5,152 nucleotides of DNA, taken from positions 1 through 5,152 of the forward strand of contig JAISJX010000444.1 in NCBI GenBank assembly GCA_031261145.1, given 5' to 3'. Position numbers and translations under genes: made by a program. The notes beneath the pieces are model-generated. The model saw only the letters and a list, made by a program, of their open reading frames with translations, ran no database searches and was not told where the DNA came from. Positions 1-5,152 of this stretch are shown piece by piece. Source of the stretch: Tannerella sp. GTDB lineage: Bacteria; Bacteroidota; Bacteroidia; Bacteroidales; Tannerellaceae. Within the stretch, counting starts at the first letter, position 1; each line of letters opens with the position of its first letter.

Positions 1-278
1 GCCTCGGCGGCATTCTGCGCCAGCGTGTCCACCTGTTTTTTCGAGACAGGATCCTCGATCGGCCTGTCCTGATGCACGGTGGGGATGTTATGATCCGGCA
101 TACAGGTGATGCGGCCGGGGCGGAAGGGCTTCAATCCCCGTTCGCGCAGCCCGGCGAACGCCTGCGGGCTGGTCACTTCGTGGCAGTACAGGCGGTCAAT
201 GTACAACTGAACCGTGCCGTCGGCCAACGTATCCACCACGTGTTTCTCCCAAATTTTCTCAAATAATGTCTTTGCCAT
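1..278 (-). CDS. leuC: 3-isopropylmalate dehydratase large subunit, N-terminal part (cut by window edge)
   Basis: LeuC is the large [4Fe-4S] subunit of isopropylmalate isomerase, which with LeuD converts 2-isopropylmalate to 3-isopropylmalate in the cytoplasm. Only the first 92 codons are here; the rest lies beyond the left edge. Reading down from the ATG at 276-278, the protein begins [15 protein letters not shown] and contains [16 protein letters not shown] (about residues 27-42), the substrate-loop segment typical of LeuC, and then CMPDHNIPT (about 67-75), which corresponds to the conserved DHN motif of the aconitase family. The Fe-S cysteines lie further on and cannot be checked. The start is supported because LeuC proteins normally begin with this MAKTL(F/Y)(E/D)K pattern. 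It sits 26 nt after the leuA stop on the same strand with no terminator between, so it should be cotranscribed with leuA and under the same leader control. LeuD and LeuB are expected beyond the edge (inference). Confidence 0.95.
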   Translation of the reverse strand, partial: MAKTLFEKIWEKHVVDTLADGTVQLYIDRLYCHEVTSPQAFAGLRERGLKPFRPGRITCMPDHNIPTVHQDRPIEDPVSKKQVDTLAQNAAE

Positions 279-304
279 AAATCAGCATATTATATTAATC
301 AGTA

Positions 305-1801
305 CTATTTTACAAACTTGTTAATCGCATCCACAAAGGCTTCCACCGAGGCGGCGACAATGTCGGTATTGGCGGAAAAACCGTAATAGCGGTTTCCTTC
401 GTACTCGACCTGCATGTGAACTTTGCCGACGTCGTCGCTCCCTTTGTTGATGGCTTGAATCAGAAATTCCTGAATGGTCATCTGGCGGTGGATGATGCTT
501 TTGACGGCTTTAATGGCCGCGTCCACCGGGCCGTTGCCCGATGCGGCGGATTCAAACTTTTCGCCGGCAATATCCAGACAGACGCTCGCCACGGATTTCA
601 GGCCAATGCCCGACGTGACCTGCAAATACTCCAATTTGATACGCTGCATGGATGCATGGTCTTTGCCAACCAGCATCAGCACGTCTTCGTCATTGAGGTC
701 TTTCTTCCGGTCGGCCAGTTTCAGGAAAGCATTATATACTTTATTCAACTTTTCCGAATCCAATTTCACGCCCAGAATATTCAGCCGGTGCTTCAACGCC
801 GCGCGCCCGCTTCGCGCCGTCAGCACAATAGCGCTGTCATCCACGCCCACATCCTTGGGGTCTATAATCTCATAACTCTCCCGGTTTTTCAGCATGCCGT
901 CCTGATGAATCCCGGACGAATGGGCAAACGCATTCCGTCCCACAATCGCCTTGTTCGGTTGCACCGGCATATTCATCAAACTGGACACCATGCGGCTGAT
1001 ACCGTATATCTTAGTCGTATTGATATTGGTTTCAATCAATTGTTCCTTATGACTTCTAAATATCATCGCCACCTCTTCCAGCGAAGTATTTCCGGCGCGT
1101 TCGCCGATACCGTTGATGGTCACTTCCACCTGACGAGCGCCGTTCAGCACGCCCTGCACCGTATTCGCTGTCGCCATGCCCAAATCGTTGTGGCAATGCG
1201 TCGAGAGAATCGCTTTATGTATGCCGTCCACATGCTCCATGAGGTATTTGATTTTGGCTGCATATTCATCCGGCAGGCAATAACCCGTTGTATCCGGGAT
1301 ATTTACTACCGTCGCACCCGCCTTAATCACCGCTTCAACAACCCGCGCCAGATATTCATTGTCCGTACGTCCCGCGTCCTCGCAGTAAAATTCCACGTCC
1401 TCAATATATTTCCTGGCATACTTCGTCGCCACAATCGCACGCTCCAGAATCTCCTCCTGATTGGAGTTGAATTTATACCGGATATGAGATTCCGACGTTC
1501 CGATACCCGTATGAATCCGGCCGCGCTTCGCATATTTCAGCGCTTCGGCAGCCACTTCGATATCCTTCTCCACAGCCCGTGTAAGCGCGCAGATAACAGG
1601 CCATGTCACAGCCTTTGAAATCTCCACCACACTGTTAAAATCCCCCGGACTTGACACCGGAAAACCCGCCTCAATCACATCTACACCCAATTCTTCGAGC
1701 GCTTTAGCCACCTGAATCTTCTCTATACTATTCAACTGACAGCCCGGCACCTGCTCGCCATCGCGCAACGTCGTGTCAAAAATAAACAATCTGTCTGACA
1801 T
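305..1801 (-). CDS. leuA: 2-isopropylmalate synthase
   Basis: LeuA condenses acetyl-CoA with 2-oxoisovalerate to give 2-isopropylmalate, the committed step of leucine synthesis, in the cytoplasm. The 498-residue protein opens with the HMGL-like TIM barrel: [10 protein letters not shown] at residues 8-17 (Arg13 catalytic, Asp14 metal ligand), STHCHNDLG at 200-208 (His202 and His204 metal ligands) and [11 protein letters not shown] at 230-240 (Asn238 the fourth ligand). HSSGIHQDG at 294-302 lies in the linker subdomains. The C-terminal allosteric domain (about 370-498) keeps GNGPVDA at 422-428 and [12 protein letters not shown] near 474-485, so leucine feedback inhibition is likely retained. 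The length fits the roughly 500-residue bacterial LeuA class. The ATG at 1801 gives the usual [11 protein letters not shown] start; upstream is A-rich GAAGAAA rather than a strong Shine-Dalgarno. A terminator and leader peptide just upstream point to transcription attenuation. Homocitrate or citramalate synthase are related alternatives, but the LeuA-type regulatory domain and adjacent leuC favour LeuA. Confidence 0.97.
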   Translation of the reverse strand: MSDRLFIFDTTLRDGEQVPGCQLNSIEKIQVAKALEELGVDVIEAGFPVSSPGDFNSVVEISKAVTWPVICALTRAVEKDIEVAAEALKYAKRGRIHTGIGTSESHIRYKFNSNQEEILERAIVATKYARKYIEDVEFYCEDAGRTDNEYLARVVEAVIKAGATVVNIPDTTGYCLPDEYAAKIKYLMEHVDGIHKAILSTHCHNDLGMATANTVQGVLNGARQVEVTINGIGERAGNTSLEEVAMIFRSHKEQLIETNINTTKIYGISRMVSSLMNMPVQPNKAIVGRNAFAHSSGIHQDGMLKNRESYEIIDPKDVGVDDSAIVLTARSGRAALKHRLNILGVKLDSEKLNKVYNAFLKLADRKKDLNDEDVLMLVGKDHASMQRIKLEYLQVTSGIGLKSVASVCLDIAGEKFESAASGNGPVDAAIKAVKSIIHRQMTIQEFLIQAINKGSDDVGKVHMQVEYEGNRYYGFSANTDIVAASVEAFVDAINKFVK

Positions 1802-1858
1802 TTTCTTCTTTTTATATATCTAAATTTCTATTTTTTTATATTCTTCCCAAATCCTCAC

Positions 1859-1894
1859 AAAAAAACCTTTCTCACATGGAAGCGAGAAAGGTTT
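1859..1894 (-). terminator. Rho-independent terminator in the leuA leader (attenuator terminator)
   Basis: On the minus strand a perfect 11-bp stem, AAACCTTTCTC (1884-1894) with GAGAAAGGTTT (1863-1873), closes a 10-nt loop (1874-1883) and runs into seven consecutive T residues (1859-1865, partly shared with the stem). This is an intrinsic terminator 57 nt upstream of the leuA start and about 35 nt after the leader peptide stop. No complete upstream gene needs ending there, which supports an attenuation role. The hairpin is symmetrical, but the T-run follows it only in the minus orientation. Confidence 0.88.
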
Positions 1895-1979
1895 CTTTAT
1901 CTTATCAATCGAAAAAAGCATACAATCTCACTTCCTGTTCCGTTCCCAGAATAGAATAATGTCAAGAGACAAAATGAGA
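1859..1979 (-). promoter_or_regulatory. Transcription attenuator of leuA with alternative RNA pairings
   Basis: Three exclusive pairings can be drawn in the minus-strand transcript. Region 1 (1971-1979, UCUCAUUUU, spanning leader codons 9-11, Leu-Ile-Leu) pairs with region 2 (1926-1934) over nine bases with two G-U pairs. Region 2 (1926-1935, GGAAGUGAGA, covering the leader stop codon) pairs with region 3 (1878-1887, UCUCGCUUCC) over ten bases with one G-U; this is the antiterminator. The 3' part of region 3 is the loop of the terminator hairpin and its 5' part is in the terminator's first arm, so antiterminator and terminator cannot coexist. Expected logic: with plentiful charged tRNA the ribosome reaches the stop, masks region 2 and the terminator forms; stalling at Leu or Ile codons frees region 2, the antiterminator forms and leuA is transcribed. 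The pairings are seen in the sequence; the mechanism is inferred from classical attenuation. Confidence 0.75.
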
Positions 1980-2002
1980 CCTTGTACGTTACTTTTTATC
2001 AT
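1928..2002 (-). CDS. Leu/Ile-rich leader peptide of the leu operon attenuator (24 codons)
   Basis: This short reading frame starts at the ATG 2000-2002, directly after AAGGAT, and stops at TGA 1928-1930. It encodes 24 residues beginning MIKSNVQG. Residues 9-17 are LILSLDIIL, so seven of nine are branched-chain; in all there are four Leu (CTC, TTG, CTT, CTA), four Ile (one ATA, three ATT) and one Val (GTA). Such a cluster is the hallmark of leader peptides of branched-chain amino acid operons. The peptide probably has no function itself; its translation senses charged tRNA-Leu and tRNA-Ile. It lies between a well-placed promoter and a strong terminator upstream of leuA, and its stop codon is inside the proposed antiterminator arm. 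It has no recognisable sequence match to the enterobacterial leu leader peptide, and its identity rests on context and composition. A chance ORF is possible but unlikely given position and pairing logic. Confidence 0.8.
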   Translation of the reverse strand: MIKSNVQGLILSLDIILFWERNRK

Positions 2003-2020
2003 ATCCTTTTTTTTACGCTA

Positions 2021-2051
2021 CAAAGATACGGCTTCTTTTTGAATCCGCAAA
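2021..2051 (-). promoter_or_regulatory. Bacteroidetes-type promoter of the leu leader and operon
   Basis: On the minus strand the sequence TTTG (2048-2051) is followed 19 nt later by TATCTTTG (2021-2028). This matches the Bacteroidetes primary sigma factor consensus of a -33 TTTG and a -7 TAnnTTTG box with 19-21 nt spacing. Transcription should start several bases downstream, around 2012-2016, just ahead of the leader peptide start at 2002 and upstream of the attenuator. Both boxes are exact matches with optimal spacing, so the call is strong for a pattern-based one; no start-site data are available. Confidence 0.82.
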
Positions 2052-2195
2052 ATAATTTGATGTTTTTTTGTGTTTTTCTCTTACAGATTGAAAGAATAAA
2101 ATGCGGAAATAGTTGAAATTAAAAACAGGAAAGTGGGAAAAGTTAAGAAAACAAAGAAGTTTGGCAAACAGTGCGGGAATATAAAAATATTGTTA

Positions 2196-2203
2196 TACAT
2201 TTG
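2196..2203 (+). promoter_or_regulatory. Putative -7 box for the exported-protein gene
   Basis: TACATTTG at 2196-2203 is an exact match to the Bacteroidetes -7 element TAnnTTTG on the plus strand. I do not see a convincing -33 TTTG or TTG at the usual 19-21 nt; the nearest TTTG (2160-2163) is about 32 nt away. Transcription would begin near 2208-2212 and give a 5' UTR of about 125 nt before the ATG at 2334. Moderate confidence because only one box is good. Confidence 0.5.
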
Positions 2204-2242
2204 CATGGAACTAAGGATATTAAATTTCCGAAAAAAGAAGTA

Positions 2243-2266
2243 AGAACCTCTGTGATAAGGGGTTTT
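2243..2266 (+). other. Hairpin in the 5' UTR of the exported-protein gene
   Basis: Bases 2243-2251 (AGAACCTCT) pair with 2258-2266 (AGGGGTTTT) over nine base pairs including two G-T pairs, closing a six-base loop GTGATA. Four T residues lie at the 3' edge but are largely within the stem, so this is at best a weak terminator. A second small hairpin, TCTCT (2294-2298) with AGAGA (2305-2309), lies nearer the start codon. Competing pairings exist, such as AAGGAT (2213-2218) with ATCCTT (2273-2278). The role is unknown; it could shape mRNA stability or control. Confidence 0.35.
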
Positions 2267-2333
2267 AGTCTCATCCTTCTTTATATTTTTTAATCTCTAC
2301 CCGAAGAGACAGGGTGGAACAAGAACTTTTTAT

Positions 2334-3359
2334 ATGAAAAAAAACATTACGCGATTAGGATGTATTTTTAGCGGAATCCTGTTTTTATGTTCGCCCATGA
2401 CAGGACAAACAAAAGGGACACAGGCTCATGTAAATTACAGGCAAGAGGCGTCCATCAATGCAACCGGTTCTCAACCGGGGGTTCAACTGCGCGACTGGAA
2501 AGTATGGTTGCCGGATAGTTTGGTTACCTTCACTTCAAGAGGCGTAAGAAAAACAAAAAGCGTTTATGACATAGAGGCTTACGAACAAAGGCACTATGAA
2601 TGGATCAACAATGCCTGGAGTTTATATGATTCATGGTTTTATTACGGACTTTCTTTTTATTACGAAGTGCAACTTACCTATATGGATGGTCTTCCCAGTT
2701 TTGCCTTCCCGATAGCCGCCGGCTGGATGGGCTGGTTTGATTTTGAATGGGGCAGCCGTTTCCGCACGACGCATGATGAGCATGGGAATCTGACTTCTGT
2801 TGTCATCGCAAAGGACAACGACTCGACTACCGTAAATATCGTCTATAACAACAATAATCAACCGGTTAGCATTGATTGTTTTGATACCGACAGCCTGTAC
2901 TGGAGAGCCAATTATCAATACAATAGTGACGGGGAAACCACTCTTTTCGACAGCCATTCATTTGATTTCAAGAATAATAAATGGATTCCGTTTAGCGAAC
3001 TCCCCAAAATGACCTGCACATTCGACGCAAAAGGAAGGCCTGCTGCCGTAACACAATTAGTGGCTGAAGCCAGAACCAACAGGCGAATCATCGAATTTAT
3101 CGGGACATATTATTATCCAACCAAATCCACCGGCATCGAACCCGTCGAAAGTTCAACAGCCTCTGTATCTTTCTCTAATGGTGCAATCCATGTCCAAAGC
3201 GACCGTGCGGAGCAGATAACGATCTATTCCATCAACGGGGCAAAGCTCTACGAAAGTAATATTCAGGCCGGTGCAACAGCCATCGACGCTTCCGCTTTCC
3301 CGAAAGGCGTTCTATTCGTGAAAAGTAACAATGGCTGGGTGAAAAAAGTAGTGAAATAA
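2334..3359 (+). CDS. Exported protein of unknown function with a T9SS-type C-terminal sorting tail
   Basis: I do not recognise a function. The 341-residue product starts with a Sec signal peptide: basic MKKNITRLG, a hydrophobic stretch (about residues 9-20, GCIFSGILFLCS), and likely cleavage after MTGQ near residue 25. The Cys at 19 is preceded by Leu, a poor lipobox, so a lipoprotein is unlikely. The body is rich in Tyr, Trp, Asn and Asp, with loosely repeated strand-turn segments such as DEHGNL (148-153), YQYNSDG (194-200) and FDAKGRP (230-236), reminiscent of YD/RHS-like beta-repeat proteins but too diverged to assign. Residues about 277-341 resemble a T9SS type A sorting domain: SFSNGAIHV, then ITIYSINGAKLYE, then IDASAFPKGVLFVK and a basic end, WVKKVVK. 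This implies export across the outer membrane and release or surface attachment, if the host has T9SS. The ATG at 2334 immediately precedes the signal peptide; no clear Shine-Dalgarno is visible. It appears monocistronic. Confidence 0.85.
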   Translation: MKKNITRLGCIFSGILFLCSPMTGQTKGTQAHVNYRQEASINATGSQPGVQLRDWKVWLPDSLVTFTSRGVRKTKSVYDIEAYEQRHYEWINNAWSLYDSWFYYGLSFYYEVQLTYMDGLPSFAFPIAAGWMGWFDFEWGSRFRTTHDEHGNLTSVVIAKDNDSTTVNIVYNNNNQPVSIDCFDTDSLYWRANYQYNSDGETTLFDSHSFDFKNNKWIPFSELPKMTCTFDAKGRPAAVTQLVAEARTNRRIIEFIGTYYYPTKSTGIEPVESSTASVSFSNGAIHVQSDRAEQITIYSINGAKLYESNIQAGATAIDASAFPKGVLFVKSNNGWVKKVVK

Positions 3360-3426
3360 TATCAAACGAGGTAGATTTTTATCTCCCGGACTTGTGATTC
3401 AGGAAAATTTCTGCTAAGTTTGCCGT
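3360..3426 (+). promoter_or_regulatory. Short intergenic spacer with the trmB promoter (-33 TTG 3392-3394, -7 box 3415-3422)
   Basis: On the plus strand CTTG (3391-3394) is followed after 20 nt by TAAGTTTG (3415-3422), an exact TAnnTTTG -7 element, so a Bacteroidetes-type promoter for trmB and mrp is well supported. The first three bases of the -7 box are also an in-frame TAA stop upstream of trmB, which rules out an earlier start. Only four bases separate the box from the GTG at 3427. A weak bulged hairpin near 3370-3386 lacks a T-run, so I do not call a terminator for the upstream gene. Confidence 0.7.
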
Positions 3427-4185
3427 GTGGGAAAGAATAAATTACAGAAGTTTGATGACATGGCGGGCTATCCGCATGTCTTTCAATACCCTTTTGCCCG
3501 ACTTCAGAAAGAAGGTTTCGGGCTGAAAGGGCATTGGCAGGAGCGTTTTTTCAACAACAACCATCCGATTGTACTGGAATTGGGTTGTGGGAAAGGAGAA
3601 TATACGGTCGGTTTGGGACGGTTATTCCCCGAAAAGAACTTTATCGGCATGGATATCAAGGGCGCACGGATGTGGAACGGCGCCAGGGAATCTATGGAGA
3701 CAGGGATGAAAAACGTCGCTTTTCTGCGCACGGACATCGGGCTGATTACGCATTTCTTCGCCGCCGGTGAAGTATCCGAGATATGGCTCACTTTTCCCGA
3801 CCCGCAGATGAAGAAAGTAAACAAACGCCTCACATCCACCCGTTTCATGAAGCAGTACCGCGAAATACTAACTCCCGACGGACTGATTCACCTGAAAACC
3901 GACAGTAACTTTATGTACACCTACACCGTCGAGATGGTCAAAGCCAACCGCTACCCCGTTCTTTTCCAAACGGACGACTTGTATCATGCCGGTTCGGCTG
4001 ATGAAATCCTCTCTATCCGAACCTATTACGAACAACAGTGGCTCGAACGCGGGCTTCCTATCAAATACATTCGCTTTATCTGCGAACCAAGGGGCGTCCT
4101 CGTCGAACCTGATATAGAAATCGAATTAGACGCTTACCGTAGCTTCAACCGCAGCAAACGAAGCGCGTTAGCTTCCGGTAAATAA
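3427..4185 (+). CDS. trmB: tRNA (guanine-N7-)-methyltransferase
   Basis: TrmB transfers a methyl group from S-adenosylmethionine to N7 of guanosine 46 in the variable loop of many tRNAs, in the cytoplasm. The 252-residue protein has a Rossmann methyltransferase fold: motif [13 protein letters not shown] at residues 49-60 (SAM binding), MDIKGARMW at 75-83, FLRTDI at 99-104, the family motif [11 protein letters not shown] at 120-130, LKTDSNF at 156-162, and the TrmB signature [11 protein letters not shown] at 199-209. Length is normal for bacterial TrmB. The GTG at 3427 is chosen because the product then begins MGKNKLQKF, the usual N-terminus of Bacteroidales TrmB as I recall it, and an in-frame TAA lies at 3415-3417. 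The next ATG (3460) would remove 11 residues, including the basic MGKNKLQK. It lies immediately downstream of a promoter and 19 nt before mrp, with which it probably forms an operon. Confidence 0.95.
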   Translation: MGKNKLQKFDDMAGYPHVFQYPFARLQKEGFGLKGHWQERFFNNNHPIVLELGCGKGEYTVGLGRLFPEKNFIGMDIKGARMWNGARESMETGMKNVAFLRTDIGLITHFFAAGEVSEIWLTFPDPQMKKVNKRLTSTRFMKQYREILTPDGLIHLKTDSNFMYTYTVEMVKANRYPVLFQTDDLYHAGSADEILSIRTYYEQQWLERGLPIKYIRFICEPRGVLVEPDIEIELDAYRSFNRSKRSALASGK

Positions 4186-4204
4186 CCCGTAAATAATCAA
4201 TTAT

Positions 4205-5152
4205 ATGACAATATATCCTAAAATGATTCTTGACGCGCTCTCCAAAGTGCGTTACCCGGGAACAGAGAAAGACCTCGTCGCCGCCGGTATGGTGGACGAC
4301 AATATCCGCATCGACGGCAATAGAGTGAGTTTCTCCCTTCTCTTTGAGAAACCCGCCGATCCGTTTATCAAATCCGTAGTGAAAGCGGCCGAAACAGCCA
4401 TTCTCACGTATATAAGTAAAGAGATAGATATAAAAGGCCGGATTTCGGTTGTCACACGCCAGGCGGCGCGTCCCGAACCGGAACGGCTATTGCCGGGCGT
4501 AAAAAACAGTATCGCCGTTTCGTCCGGCAAAGGCGGCGTAGGCAAAAGCACCGTTGCCGCCAACCTGGCAGTCGCTTTAGCGGGGCTGGGGTATAAGGTC
4601 GGATTGCTCGACGCCGATATTTTCGGCCCGTCCCAACCAAAAATGTTTCAGGTAGAAGACGCCCGCCCCTCTATGGTCGAAGCCGGAGGTCGCGAACTTA
4701 TCCGGCCGGCAGAAAACTATGGCGTCAAACTGCTCTCCATCGGATTCTTTGTAAACAGGGATGATGCGGTCTTATGGCGCGGAGCAATGGCCAGCAACGC
4801 CCTGAAACAGCTAATCGCCGACGCCGACTGGGGCGAATTGGACTATTTTCTGATAGACCTTCCCCCCGGCACAAGCGATATCCACCTGACGATGGTGCAA
4901 ACACTGGCCATAACCGGGGCCATCGTCGTAACCACCCCGCAAGACGTCGCCTTAGCCGATGCCCGCAAAGGGATTACTATGTTTACCGGAGAAAAAGTGA
5001 ATGTGCCCGTATTGGGACTTATTGAAAATATGGCATGGTTCACCCCCGCCGAGTTGCCCGGGAACAAATATTATATCTTCGGAAAAGATGGCGGAAAACG
5101 TTTAGCCGAAGAACTGCACATCCCCCTGCTCGGACAAATCCCTATAGTACAA
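4205..5152 (+). CDS. mrp: Mrp/ApbC-family P-loop ATPase, probable Fe-S cluster carrier (C-terminus cut by window edge)
   Basis: Mrp/ApbC (Nbp35-related) proteins are cytoplasmic ATPases that help load Fe-S clusters onto target enzymes. The frame is open from ATG 4205 to the right edge, 316 codons; family length suggests roughly 50 residues are missing. Residues 1 to about 80 form a MIP18 (DUF59) domain, here with ALSKVRYPGTEKDLV (11-25). The ParA/MinD-like ATPase domain follows: deviant Walker A GKGGVGKST at 108-116, DADIFGPS at 136-143, DYFLIDLPPGTSD at 213-225 (Walker B region) and IENMAWF at 273-279. After IENM most family members carry a CxxC for cluster binding; here the segment reads TPAELPGN, and no cysteine occurs anywhere in the visible 316 residues. 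The start gives MTIYPKMILDAL and lies 19 nt after the trmB stop; the alternative ATG at 4223 is less likely. No promoter is seen in the gap, so it is probably cotranscribed with trmB. Confidence 0.93.
   Translation, partial: MTIYPKMILDALSKVRYPGTEKDLVAAGMVDDNIRIDGNRVSFSLLFEKPADPFIKSVVKAAETAILTYISKEIDIKGRISVVTRQAARPEPERLLPGVKNSIAVSSGKGGVGKSTVAANLAVALAGLGYKVGLLDADIFGPSQPKMFQVEDARPSMVEAGGRELIRPAENYGVKLLSIGFFVNRDDAVLWRGAMASNALKQLIADADWGELDYFLIDLPPGTSDIHLTMVQTLAITGAIVVTTPQDVALADARKGITMFTGEKVNVPVLGLIENMAWFTPAELPGNKYYIFGKDGGKRLAEELHIPLLGQIPIVQ

Larger units (their letters stand above)
1802..2333. other. Divergent intergenic region, leuA leader on one side and secreted-protein promoter on the other
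   Basis: This 532-base AT-rich stretch separates leuA (minus) from the exported-protein gene (plus). About 1802-2051 is taken up by the minus-strand leu promoter, leader peptide and attenuator, listed separately. About 2196-2333 holds the putative plus-strand -7 box and a 5' UTR of roughly 125 nt with hairpins. Between them, 2052-2195 is A/T-rich with no gene that I can support. The only structure I see there is the short interrupted palindrome GTTTG-G-CAAAC at 2159-2169, centred about 32 nt before the plus-strand -7 box. It could be an operator or chance. Confidence 0.8.

Noticed and set aside
72..266. 64-codon plus-strand frame opposite leuC
   Set aside because: Antisense to a clear LeuC N-terminus, with no family resemblance and no promoter or ribosome site seen.
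416..1618. 400-codon open frame on the plus strand, opposite leuA
   Set aside because: It lies wholly antisense to leuA, which has all family motifs. The translation is rich in His, Arg, Phe and Asn with no recognisable domain, as expected of a shadow frame.
2243..2266. Hairpin 2243-2266 as an intrinsic terminator
   Set aside because: The T residues are mostly part of the stem and are followed by AGTCTC rather than a T-tract; reported only as a UTR hairpin.
2391..2393. Cys19 of the exported protein as a lipoprotein attachment site
   Set aside because: The preceding residues are LFL, with no small residue at -1, and the C-terminal T9SS-like tail favours a Sec-cleaved secreted protein.
2631..2957. 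108-codon minus-strand frame inside the exported-protein gene
   Set aside because: The plus-strand frame has a signal peptide and a sorting tail; the minus-strand product shows neither motif nor context.
3367..3388. Possible terminator after the exported-protein gene
   Set aside because: The stem is short and bulged (GG-AGAT with ATCTCC around a TTTT loop), and no T-run follows, so termination cannot be claimed.
4252..5067. Several short frames on both strands within 4252-5067
   Set aside because: All lie inside the mrp frame, which is open from 4205 to the edge and carries Walker A and other ATPase motifs. They are shadows of it.

Overview
The window looks like chromosomal DNA from a Bacteroidales bacterium, of the Parabacteroides/Bacteroides kind. 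The evidence is the protein style (LeuA, TrmB and Mrp all read like Bacteroidales family members from memory), promoters of the Bacteroidetes type (TAnnTTTG -7 box with TTTG or TTG about 19-20 nt upstream), start codons without clear Shine-Dalgarno sites, and a secreted protein with a C-terminal tail resembling a type IX secretion (T9SS) sorting domain. No database search was possible, so the genus is inference.

Layout. Positions 1-278 (minus strand) hold the 5' end of leuC. Positions 305-1801 (minus) hold complete leuA, 26 nt upstream of leuC, so this is the start of a leucine biosynthesis operon running off the left edge. Positions 1802-2333 are a divergent intergenic region. Its minus strand carries a complete leader that was not apparent from long ORFs alone: a Bacteroidetes promoter (2021-2051), a 24-codon leader peptide rich in Leu and Ile codons (1928-2002), and a strong rho-independent terminator (1859-1894) before leuA. 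Mutually exclusive 1:2, 2:3 and 3:4 pairings can be drawn by hand, giving a classical translation-coupled attenuator. The plus strand of the same region carries a probable -7 box and a hairpin-containing 5' UTR for the next gene.

Positions 2334-3359 (plus) encode a 341-residue exported protein of unknown function with a T9SS-like tail. Positions 3427-4185 (plus) encode TrmB, tRNA (guanine-N7)-methyltransferase, starting at GTG only four bases after a good -7 box, which suggests a leaderless or nearly leaderless mRNA. Nineteen bases later comes the 5' 316 codons of an Mrp/ApbC-type P-loop ATPase (4205-5152), which runs off the right edge and lacks the CxxC usually seen in this family.

How the genes work together: leuA and leuC catalyse the first two steps committed to leucine, and the leader would tie their transcription to charged branched-chain tRNA. 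trmB and mrp are housekeeping genes that probably share a transcript. The secreted-protein gene appears to be a separate unit between them. The leu attenuator is the most interesting element here. No mobile element, CRISPR array, tRNA or rRNA was seen.
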